Positions 1 to 6,120 of a stretch of 9,598 nucleotides of DNA are shown one piece after another. This DNA is from Candidatus Neomicrothrix sp. UBA7388 (GTDB taxonomy: Bacteria; Actinomycetota; Acidimicrobiia; Acidimicrobiales; Poriferisodalaceae): the NCBI GenBank assembly GCA_002470695.1, contig DKNM01000073.1, forward strand, positions 20,418 through 30,015, given 5' to 3'. Below the pieces are notes generated by a model. It was not told the DNA's origin. It searched no databases and was given only the letters and a program-made list of their open reading frames with translations. The translations under genes were made by a program, and so were the position numbers. Every line of letters starts with the position of its first letter. The first letter of the stretch is position 1.

Positions 1-293
1 CCGGGACGAAAGTTCTCGACCACGATGTCGGCGCCCGCAACTAAATCTCTCACAATTTGCTGGGCCTCTGGAAAGTTCAGATCAATCGAAAGTGCTTGTT
101 TCCCCGAATTTTGCTGAGCGAAATACAGCGACATTTCCCCAACGTACGGTTGGCCGCTGCGTCCTGTGTCAGGAGCGGGTGGCTCAATCTTAATTACCTC
201 TGCACCCAAGTCTCGCAAAGCTTTTGTGCAATGTGGGCCCGCAAGGACCCGCGTGAAGTCGACCACCCGGATCCCTGAAAGTGGCGCGGTCAT
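1..293 (-). CDS. CaiB/BaiF family CoA-transferase (partial, N-terminal 97 residues)
   Basis: Class III CoA-transferases move CoA from one acyl-CoA to a carboxylic acid in the cytoplasm, by a ping-pong route using an aspartyl-CoA anhydride. The minus-strand frame is open from ATG at 293 to the left edge. It begins MTAPLSGIRVVDFTRVLAGP, then LGAEVIKIEPP near residues 29-39, a NSGKQALSIDL block near 62-72, and VVENFRPG at the edge. These are the standard N-terminal blocks of the family. The catalytic Asp and roughly three quarters of a normal protein (about 380-400 residues) lie outside the window. The start ATG overlaps the crotonase stop in ATGA, so translation is probably coupled and the two act on the same acyl-CoA pathway. 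The substrate cannot be told. The family call is firm; CoA donor and acceptor are unknown. Confidence 0.93.
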   Translation of the reverse strand, partial: MTAPLSGIRVVDFTRVLAGPHCTKALRDLGAEVIKIEPPAPDTGRSGQPYVGEMSLYFAQQNSGKQALSIDLNFPEAQQIVRDLVAGADIVVENFRP

Positions 294-1066
294 GATCCCT
301 GAAAGATCGCTGTACCGGGACCGGATTCTGCAAAAGCTTCAAGGCCGGTTCGGAGGTCCTGAGACGCCCAAACTTTAGCCGCTGAAGCATCTTGAGCTAG
401 ATCCGCTGAACGAACGCCTTCGTTCGCAGCGATAGTTGCCAGTTCCTTAATCGACCCATAAGCGACTGTGGGGCCCGCTGCTAGTTGTAGCGCCCAGGAT
501 AGTGAAGCGTCTTCGAGAGCTTCGTCGGCGACAACGGCATTGATAACTCCCCAGCGCTCTAAAAGTTCCGGGTCGTGCCTCCGGCCAAACATCGCAATTT
601 CTTTCCCGCGGGCCAGCCCGGCCCTCTCAACTACTCGTTGCACCCCGCCGAGCAAAGGCATGAGTCCTAGGGATGTTTCGACTAGACCAAGACGAGCGGA
701 AGAAGCTGCGATTATGAAGTCGCAGGCCAGGGCTATTTCAAATCCACCGCCCAAAGCTAATCCGTGAACCGCTGCGACAGTTGGAAGGGGAAGTGCTGCC
801 ATTCTGTCGAGTACTTCTGCTGGACTTGCACCCTTGGGGCTTCCGGTATCGAAGCCGTCAACGTCAGCTCCTGCTGAGAAATGCTTCATACTGCTATTCA
901 GCAATATGGCTCTTGCGCCTCGCTTCGATGCATCTTCAAAACTGTTGAGGAGTGATTCAATGAACGTATCGTCCAAAAGGTTGTGGGGCGGCTTTGCCAT
1001 CGTCACCACGGCAACGTTTCCCGTCAAACTAAAGCCGATTTGTTCCGCCGGTTTATCGTCTGTCAC
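290..1066 (-). CDS. Enoyl-CoA hydratase/isomerase (crotonase) family protein
   Basis: A 258-residue crotonase, the normal size for a soluble enoyl-CoA hydratase. The first oxyanion-hole segment is HFSAGADV (62-69) and the second is GLALGGGFEIALACDF (102-117). Both glutamates used by true hydratases are present: Glu110 in GGGFE and Glu130 in LGLVE, exactly 20 residues apart as in rat mitochondrial crotonase (Glu144/Glu164). GLMPLLGGVQR (134-144) is the usual following block. Hydration of a trans-2-enoyl-CoA is therefore the best guess, although other crotonase chemistries share these residues. The start is GTG at 1066-1064, supported by a strong AAAGGGGA ribosome-binding site 4 bases upstream. 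The stop overlaps the start of the CoA-transferase (ATGA), making a two-gene acyl-CoA unit. The physiological substrate is not evident. Confidence 0.93.
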   Translation of the reverse strand: MTDDKPAEQIGFSLTGNVAVVTMAKPPHNLLDDTFIESLLNSFEDASKRGARAILLNSSMKHFSAGADVDGFDTGSPKGASPAEVLDRMAALPLPTVAAVHGLALGGGFEIALACDFIIAASSARLGLVETSLGLMPLLGGVQRVVERAGLARGKEIAMFGRRHDPELLERWGVINAVVADEALEDASLSWALQLAAGPTVAYGSIKELATIAANEGVRSADLAQDASAAKVWASQDLRTGLEAFAESGPGTAIFQGS

Positions 1067-1070
1067 GCGT

Positions 1071-1078
1071 TCCCCTTT
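1071..1078 (-). promoter_or_regulatory. Shine-Dalgarno site of the crotonase gene
   Basis: The minus strand reads AAAGGGGA 4 bases before the GTG at 1066. It is one of the strongest ribosome-binding sites in the window and supports the non-ATG start. Confidence 0.65.
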
Positions 1079-1136
1079 GGGTAAATGTATTCAACTTCTG
1101 ACACTAGATCAGATGTGCCTGCCGGAACAGTAGAGC

Positions 1137-1153
1137 CCGCTAGTAGTTAGCGG
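1137..1153. repeat. Small inverted repeat in the nitroreductase-crotonase gap
   Basis: CCGCTA (1137-1142) and TAGCGG (1148-1153) form a perfect 6-bp stem with a 5-base loop, starting 23 bases beyond the nitroreductase stop codon. It could be a weak transcript-end hairpin. No T-run follows on the minus strand, so it is not a convincing intrinsic terminator. Chance occurrence is possible. Confidence 0.3.
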
Positions 1154-1176
1154 AGCGAAGTACAAACAATATCGAG

Positions 1177-1860
1177 CTATTCGAATCCGACGAAGCTAGC
1201 GACCTCGTCGACACTTCGCCTTGTCGACTTAACGTCGTTAGCGACGAAACTTTCATCCGGATATCCCATAGCTACGCAGGTCATAATGACTTGATCTTCG
1301 GGAATATTTGCATGTTCCCGAACGACGTCGGACTGCATTATGCCTTGTCCATTTATTACGCAACCTAGCCCTCTCGTCCAGGCTGCCAAAACCAAGCCGT
1401 AGGTGACGGCGCCGCAGTCGAAATGACCGACTGTGTCGTGTTCGAGGGTTTTGTCGCAGGTCACGACAACAGACACAGGCGCGTCAAATTGTCTAAAGCC
1501 TCGCATTGCCCAGTCGCGTCGCCGCTCCTTGTCCTCCCAAGCAATGCCCATCGATTCGAACAGTTGCACAGCGATCTCAATTTGACGATCCCGATGAACG
1601 CCTTCGTATCCGTGGTTCATTGATATCTCGCGTTGTGGAGCGGCGCCGTTGACCATGCGTTCGGTATTGCCTTGCCGAATCAGATCAAGAGGGGCCCCAG
1701 TCAGAACGTGGAAGTGCCAGGGCTGGGTGTTCATCGAAGAAGGAGCGCCGCCTGCTACTTCGATGATCTCTTCTATTAGTTCGCGCGGAACAGGTTCATC
1801 TTTGTAGCCACGGACACTGCGCCTTTCGTTAACCATATTTTTAAAGGAGTCGGAGTCCAT
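1177..1860 (-). CDS. Nitroreductase family FMN-dependent oxidoreductase
   Basis: The family reduces nitro groups, quinones or enones with NAD(P)H through FMN, usually as a cytoplasmic homodimer. From ATG at 1860 the protein has 227 residues, normal for the family. It shows the phosphate-binding RRSVRGY block (13-19), the APSSMNTQPWHF block (39-50) and the C-terminal GLGCVINGQGI (164-174) and VAMGYPDE (197-204) segments that complete the FMN site. Upstream in-frame starts at 1884 (ATG) and 1947 would add residues resembling nothing in the family, so 1860 is preferred; its ribosome-binding site is weak. The gene stands alone, 110 bases before the crotonase on the same strand, and may or may not be cotranscribed with it. 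SSMNTQPWHF resembles nitroaromatic reductases, but other roles such as dehydrogenation of ring systems are possible. Confidence 0.9.
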   Translation of the reverse strand: MDSDSFKNMVNERRSVRGYKDEPVPRELIEEIIEVAGGAPSSMNTQPWHFHVLTGAPLDLIRQGNTERMVNGAAPQREISMNHGYEGVHRDRQIEIAVQLFESMGIAWEDKERRRDWAMRGFRQFDAPVSVVVTCDKTLEHDTVGHFDCGAVTYGLVLAAWTRGLGCVINGQGIMQSDVVREHANIPEDQVIMTCVAMGYPDESFVANDVKSTRRSVDEVASFVGFE

Positions 1861-1947
1861 GCCTGATTCTCGTTTCTTTGTCATAAAGGTATGTGCTGCG
1901 AGATTGAAACACTTCGGTGAAAGATAACAGTGTCTACGATCGCCCAC

Positions 1948-2348
1948 ATGGTTGTTAAAGCAATGGGCGTAACGATTGCTTGCACTAATCCTGAATTACT
2001 GGCTGACTTCTGGATGGAAGCGATCGGTCTTACTAAATAAGAAGGTGATTTGGCCCCGGTATGGCTATCTCAAGTTCACAATAGATCGAGCGGTCAGTCA
2101 CTTGACGTTTCAGAACGTGCCTGAGGGAAAAGTCACTCCAAACAGAGTGCATCTTGATATTTTGTCGACGAAGTCAACGGATAAGTTGAACGCCTCGTGC
2201 GGTTGGGCGGCGAAGTGGTTCAACCGGCAAACGATCTGGGCACTTAGGTTTTGTTGCAGTCGTGATAGCGGGCCCTGAAAGTGGAGAATTCTGTGGGGTA
2301 GGGCGTTCTGGATCTCACAAGGAAAGCAAGGTTTCGACATACTCCTGA
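1948..2348 (+). pseudogene. Broken VOC-superfamily (glyoxalase/bleomycin-resistance-like) gene
   Basis: Pieces of one small VOC-fold protein can be read in order across three frames. Frame 1 from ATG 1948 gives TIACTNPELLADFWMEAIGL, the typical N-terminal 'LA-FW--LG' block, then stops at TAA 2038. Frame 2 gives LTFQNVPEGKVTPNRVHLDI (about 2102-2161), the usual 'F--VPE-K--KNR-HLD' core. Frame 1 resumes with VDEVNG, a TAA at 2182, then VERLVRLGGEVVQP. Frame 3 gives LGFVAVVIAGPESGEFCGV (about 2241-2300), matching the C-terminal 'V--DPEGNEFCV' end, and closes at TGA 2346. Total length, about 133 codons, fits an intact single-domain protein. Two in-frame stops and at least three frame changes mean it cannot make the protein. 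Its 3' end overlaps the end of the convergent dehydrogenase gene. Family assignment is from motif order; the ancestral substrate is unknown. Confidence 0.82.
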
Positions 2349-3268
2349 ACCTGAAGTGCTTCAGAAAAGGTCGCGATTTCGTGGGGGAGCCCTCTCATCA
2401 TTAGATCTAGCTGATCGAGCTGCTGTGAATATGCCTCGGTGCCCAGTTGCTCTCTCGACTGCGGGAACAGATCTTTCCATTCGCTAAATGTTGCTTCTTG
2501 TAGTCGATACCAATCCCAAATTCGTAAAGCACCATCCGACCCTCGAATAGTAAGTTCGACAATGTCTGGCCCGCTTCCGTTGCTGGATCCTGTGAACATC
2601 ACTGGAAACGACGAGGTAGAAAAGGTTGCCATGGCGGCGTCCTCGCAAAGCGTTCCCAAGGGTCCGTCCTCATACCGAACGAACCCTGCTTCGAGATTGA
2701 GTCTCCCGAATACCCGACAAATCAAGAAGAAAAAATGGGAAGCCACCTCTCGAGTCCACCCACCTTGGTCGCGAAGCTTTAACCATTGAGCGTTTTCGTG
2801 CCACAGCCGTGGCCATTTGGCAAAGTGCAATCGAAGGTCGACTCGGATTATTTTGCCGAGTTCATGGTCTGCGAGTCTGCTCTGCATCTCAATAGCGGAA
2901 GGCGCAGAGCTGAATACGAAGTTAACGCCGGCCGGGATCTCGCTACCACTGACCGCATCAACGAGTTCTTTGCTTTTTTCTAAGTCTATTCCCAACGGCT
3001 TTTCGCAAAATATGGCGGTCTTCTGGCTTACACACTCCAAGACGTATTGCTCATGATGTAGGGGCGGCACCGCTATGTAAACCAAGTCTGCGCTGGCGAC
3101 TACTTCTTCTGGGCGGTTACATATTTTGACCTTTGAATCGTGAAGGGCGCAAGCCTCCGGACTGATGTCCCATGCACCGACTACTTCGAAAGCTTGGTGG
3201 GAAGCAAACTGTTCCACAAACCTTGAGCCCACTGTGCCCAGTCCTATAACGCCGACCTTATGAACCAT
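2315..3268 (-). CDS. Gfo/Idh/MocA family NAD(P)-dependent oxidoreductase
   Basis: This family oxidises or reduces sugars, cyclitols and related compounds in the cytoplasm. The 317-residue protein opens with a Rossmann fold, VGVIGLGTVGSRF, giving GxGxxG at residues 9-14. The acidic residue ending strand 2 lies in VVGAWDISP (29-37), which favours NAD. DLVYIAVPP (61-69) and CEKPLG (88-93) follow; Lys90 of EKP is the conserved catalytic or cofactor-positioning lysine. The second domain contains DQGGWTREVASHFFF (167-181), with the conserved GG and His178 at the active site. The protein is slightly shorter than the common 330-380 residues but complete. It starts at ATG 3268 with no clear Shine-Dalgarno site and is divergent from the flavin monooxygenase across a 117-base gap. 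The substrate is not predictable. Confidence 0.92.
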   Translation of the reverse strand: MVHKVGVIGLGTVGSRFVEQFASHQAFEVVGAWDISPEACALHDSKVKICNRPEEVVASADLVYIAVPPLHHEQYVLECVSQKTAIFCEKPLGIDLEKSKELVDAVSGSEIPAGVNFVFSSAPSAIEMQSRLADHELGKIIRVDLRLHFAKWPRLWHENAQWLKLRDQGGWTREVASHFFFLICRVFGRLNLEAGFVRYEDGPLGTLCEDAAMATFSTSSFPVMFTGSSNGSGPDIVELTIRGSDGALRIWDWYRLQEATFSEWKDLFPQSREQLGTEAYSQQLDQLDLMMRGLPHEIATFSEALQVQEYVETLLSL

Positions 3269-3294
3269 TACAAGAGTGTGGCACTTGGCTTTGG

Positions 3295-3316
3295 ATTTGC
3301 AGTTATTTCAGCAAAT
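3295..3316. promoter_or_regulatory. Inverted repeat, candidate operator in a divergent promoter region
   Basis: ATTTGC (3295-3300) and GCAAAT (3311-3316) are perfect inverted half-sites separated by 10 bases, inside the 117-base gap between the divergent dehydrogenase and LLM monooxygenase genes. Half-site centres are 16 bases apart, compatible with a dimeric regulator. For the plus-strand operon a loose promoter match lies just downstream: TTGCAG (3336-3341) and TATGTC (3360-3365) with 18-base spacing. Function is inference. Confidence 0.35.
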
Positions 3317-3372
3317 AGGAATGTCGCGGCATCAGTTGCAGTTTGCCGTGTAGCGTCCTTATGTCAGCATCT

Positions 3373-3379
3373 AGGGGGT
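3373..3379 (+). promoter_or_regulatory. Shine-Dalgarno site of the LLM monooxygenase
   Basis: AGGGGGT ends 6 bases before the ATG at 3386 and fixes that start. Confidence 0.6.
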
Positions 3380-3385
3380 TAAACA

Positions 3386-4492
3386 ATGCATACCGGTTAC
3401 ACAGTCGTTTTCCAGAACCCTTTCAACGGGTTACCGGACCATGAGGTCTACGCGGAAGAGCTTCGCCTCTGCGATCTTGCGGTTGAGCTCGGATTCAGGT
3501 CGTTATGGACTGTCGAACACCATTTTGATGACTACACCATGTGCCCCGAGCCAGTGCAATTCCTCTCATATATGGCGGGGAAGCATCCAGACATTCTTTT
3601 AGGAACTGGTGTCATAGTTCTTCCATGGCATGATCCCCTGCGAATCACCGAAGACATAGCTTTGTTAGACACTATGTCGAAGGGTCGCATGATCTTGGGT
3701 ATTGGTCGGGGGCTGGCTCGCATTGAGTACGAAGGTTTCCGAGTTGACATGAACTCGTCGCGTGAACGGTTGGTGTCTTACGCTGGTCTTGTAATGGAGG
3801 CCCTCGACTCGGGGAAAATGGAATACGACAACGAGTTTGGGACTCAGCCACTCCGTGAGATTCGCCCACGTCCGCAACATTCATTTAGGGGACGCGCCTA
3901 TGCCGCAGCTGTTTCTCCTGAGTCGATGCCTCTAATGGCCCAGCTGGGCTATGGCGTGTTGGTGATACCTCAGAAGCCATGGAGTGTCGTCCAAGAGGAT
4001 CTAGCTGAATACAACCGTGTCTTTGAAGAAGTGAATGGCGAGCCCGGCCCTCCTCCATTTTGCGGCGGGTCAGTGTTTGTTGACGAGAGCGCTGATCGTG
4101 CAGAGGAAATGGCACGCAAATACATTGGCGCGAACTACGAGAGCGTGATGAGGCATTACGAGTTTCAAAAAGCTCCTCACGAAGGAGTAAAGGGGTATGA
4201 GTTCTACACGGGAATTACGGGTTACATAGAAAAGCAGGGCGCTGACCAAGCTGCCCAGGATTTCGTTGATTTGATGCCTTGGGGAACGCCAGATCAGGTC
4301 CTCGAAAAATTTGATCACATAAGGAAAATGATTGGTATGAACGCAATCATGCCGGGTTTCAGTTATGGCGGCATGCCTTTTGGGGATGCTGAGAGTTCAA
4401 TGCGGTTGTTTGCCGAGCGGTGTCTTCCCGAGATGCTGAGCTGGGATTGCGACCCGATCCAAGTCCCCGGGGCCAAACCTGAGTATCGCTAG
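3386..4492 (+). CDS. LLM-class (luciferase-like) flavin-dependent oxidoreductase
   Basis: The luciferase-like family uses reduced FMN (or F420 in some branches) to oxygenate or reduce substrates inside a TIM barrel. This 368-residue protein has the expected order: the N-terminal strand, SLWTVEHHFDDY (39-50) with the conserved His45-His46 pair near the flavin, TGVIVLPWHDPLRITEDIALLD (74-95), and GRGLARIEYEGF (107-118), where the family has its flavin phosphate loop. Then come the Arg-rich SSRERL segment (124-129) and a C-terminal WGTPDQVLEKF helix (299-309). The overall pattern is that of alkanal-monooxygenase-like proteins, so an FMN-dependent monooxygenase is favoured over an F420 enzyme. 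FMNH2 would have to come from a reductase elsewhere; the nitroreductase upstream is only a guess. It begins the plus-strand operon, 8 bases ahead of the GGT-like gene. Confidence 0.93.
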   Translation: MHTGYTVVFQNPFNGLPDHEVYAEELRLCDLAVELGFRSLWTVEHHFDDYTMCPEPVQFLSYMAGKHPDILLGTGVIVLPWHDPLRITEDIALLDTMSKGRMILGIGRGLARIEYEGFRVDMNSSRERLVSYAGLVMEALDSGKMEYDNEFGTQPLREIRPRPQHSFRGRAYAAAVSPESMPLMAQLGYGVLVIPQKPWSVVQEDLAEYNRVFEEVNGEPGPPPFCGGSVFVDESADRAEEMARKYIGANYESVMRHYEFQKAPHEGVKGYEFYTGITGYIEKQGADQAAQDFVDLMPWGTPDQVLEKFDHIRKMIGMNAIMPGFSYGGMPFGDAESSMRLFAERCLPEMLSWDCDPIQVPGAKPEYR

Positions 4493-4500
4493 GCGATTCG

Positions 4501-6120
4501 GTGGGTCTTATGGAAAAGTCCAATTTAGGTATGGTGGTGGCGGCCCAACCGGAGGCGGTTGAGGCCGGCGCATCAGTTCTGCGCGCTGGGGGTAATGCTG
4601 TAGACGCTGCCATTGCCTGTGGTCTTGTGGCGGGTGTTGTTGACCCTCAAATGTGTGGGATAGCCGGTTTTGGAAATCTTCAGGTTTATTTTCCTGCCAG
4701 CGGAATCCATGAGTGCATTGACTTCCACGCTAAATCCCCTTTAGCGACGAGCCCAGATCAGTGGGCCGACATCGTCGTAGGTGAAACTCGAGATGGATTT
4801 GGCTTCGTCCTAGAAGGAAACGTCAACGATGTTGGCTATCAGTCGATAGCGGCGCCGGGCTCCTTAAAAGCGTATTTCGAAGCTCAAACGACGTGGGGGG
4901 TGAAAGACTGGGACTACGTGATGCGACCGGCAATCGAGTGGGCGGAAAAGGGCTTCGTCGTGCGACCCCATGTTGCAGGATGGTGGGCCGAGGGAGCTGC
5001 TCTTGGTCGGGCGAATAACGTGGACAGACTTAAATATTCTCGAACTGGGCGAGATATTTACTTCCGGCCTGACGGATCGCTAAAAAAAATCGGCGACCTA
5101 ATCGCTAATCCTGACCTTGCTAAGACCTTACGAAGAATTGCAGCTGAAGGCGCCGACGTCTTTTACAAAGGTGACATTGCGGCCAGAATTGCTGAAGACA
5201 TGCAGGCAAATGGCGGATTGCTTAGTGACGAAGATCTAGTTCAATACAAGACGACTCGAAATCACCCGCTAGAGACCACTTATCGTGGACTAAAAATCAG
5301 CTCCAATCATCCTCCTGGAGGAGGGATCATGGTTCTAGAGATGCTGAATATTCTTGAACATTTTGACCTTGCTGCAATGGGACACAACAGTGTCGATTAC
5401 CTGAGAACCGTAACCGAAGCAATGAAGAGGGCGACCTCGGATAAAGATTTATATGTCGGCGACCCAGAATTTGTTGACGTGCCCTTGGATCGGTTGATTT
5501 CTAAAGAGCACGCTCGCAGCCATTCAGACGAAATTCGGTCAGGTCAGCGGGCGTCAGTGGAAAGAATGTCGTACGAGTCAAAAGATACAACTCACGTCTG
5601 CGTAGTCGACAAAGATGGCAATTCGGCTTCCATGACGCATTCGCTTGGTATGCCTTCGGGAGTAATTACGAATGGACTCGGGTTTATGTACAACGGCTGC
5701 ATGGGAGTTTTTGACCCCCGTCCTGGCAACGCTGATTCACTGGCTCCCGGCAAGAGTCGGTTCAGCTCGCTATGTCCGACGATGGTTTTTGAAGACGATG
5801 AGCTGAGGTATGTCGTTGGTGCCCCCGGAGGTACTCAAATAGCTATGGGAGTAACTCAAGTTTTGCTCAACAGCATTGACTTCGATATGAACATGCTCGA
5901 AGCCGTTTCTTCACCGAGGTTCTCCAGTACTAGCAACGCAATCGACGTATCTAACGGTATTCCATGGTCGGTTACCGATTCGCTTGACGCTGAAGGCTAT
6001 GAGGTAATCCGCAGCCCGAGAACACATGACTTTGCATGGGTGCATGGGATCAGAGTTAGTTCGGGGTCAATGGATGGGGGTGCAGACCCCGCGGCCGACG
6101 GTGTTGTGCAATCGGCCTAA
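4501..6120 (+). CDS. Gamma-glutamyltransferase-family Ntn hydrolase with altered substrate pocket
   Basis: GGT-fold proteins are made as a precursor that cuts itself before a Thr, which then serves as the nucleophile of the small subunit. The protein has 539 residues, close to the usual length. It carries LRAGGNAVDAAIA (27-39), GGLLSDEDL (238-246) and the cleavage motif in ESKD-TTHVCVVD, predicting Thr363 as nucleophile. RFSSLCP (420-426) and APGGTQ (441-446) retain the oxyanion-hole Ser pair and Gly pair. However, the Arg that binds the glutamate carboxylate (E. coli Arg114) aligns with His76, and the residues contacting the amino group (E. coli NNQMDDF) align with NGCMGVF. A true glutathione hydrolase is thus unlikely; an amidase or acylase on another substrate fits better. 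No signal peptide is seen, so it is cytoplasmic. GTG 4501 or ATG 4510 may be the start. It is cotranscribed with the LLM gene. Confidence 0.9.
   Translation: MGLMEKSNLGMVVAAQPEAVEAGASVLRAGGNAVDAAIACGLVAGVVDPQMCGIAGFGNLQVYFPASGIHECIDFHAKSPLATSPDQWADIVVGETRDGFGFVLEGNVNDVGYQSIAAPGSLKAYFEAQTTWGVKDWDYVMRPAIEWAEKGFVVRPHVAGWWAEGAALGRANNVDRLKYSRTGRDIYFRPDGSLKKIGDLIANPDLAKTLRRIAAEGADVFYKGDIAARIAEDMQANGGLLSDEDLVQYKTTRNHPLETTYRGLKISSNHPPGGGIMVLEMLNILEHFDLAAMGHNSVDYLRTVTEAMKRATSDKDLYVGDPEFVDVPLDRLISKEHARSHSDEIRSGQRASVERMSYESKDTTHVCVVDKDGNSASMTHSLGMPSGVITNGLGFMYNGCMGVFDPRPGNADSLAPGKSRFSSLCPTMVFEDDELRYVVGAPGGTQIAMGVTQVLLNSIDFDMNMLEAVSSPRFSSTSNAIDVSNGIPWSVTDSLDAEGYEVIRSPRTHDFAWVHGIRVSSGSMDGGADPAADGVVQSA

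Noticed and set aside
468..1133. Plus-strand open frames opposite the crotonase (468-767 and 834-1133)
   Set aside because: They are antisense to a well-supported crotonase, have low-complexity Ser/Arg/Pro-rich translations and no recognisable motif.
1137..1153. Hairpin as an intrinsic terminator of the nitroreductase gene
   Set aside because: The 6-bp stem is short and no T-run follows on the transcribed strand, so it is kept only as a weak repeat.
1976..2278. A 100-codon plus-strand frame as an intact gene
   Set aside because: Only its middle part resembles a protein family (the VOC core). The matching N- and C-terminal parts lie in other frames, so it is a fragment of the pseudogene. Its nominal TTG start also falls inside the VOC N-terminal block.
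2439..3056. Plus-strand open frames opposite the Gfo/Idh gene
   Set aside because: No family features, and they overlap a strongly supported minus-strand gene.
3532..4318. Several minus-strand open frames opposite the LLM monooxygenase
   Set aside because: Antisense shadows with no motif; the plus-strand protein is well conserved throughout.
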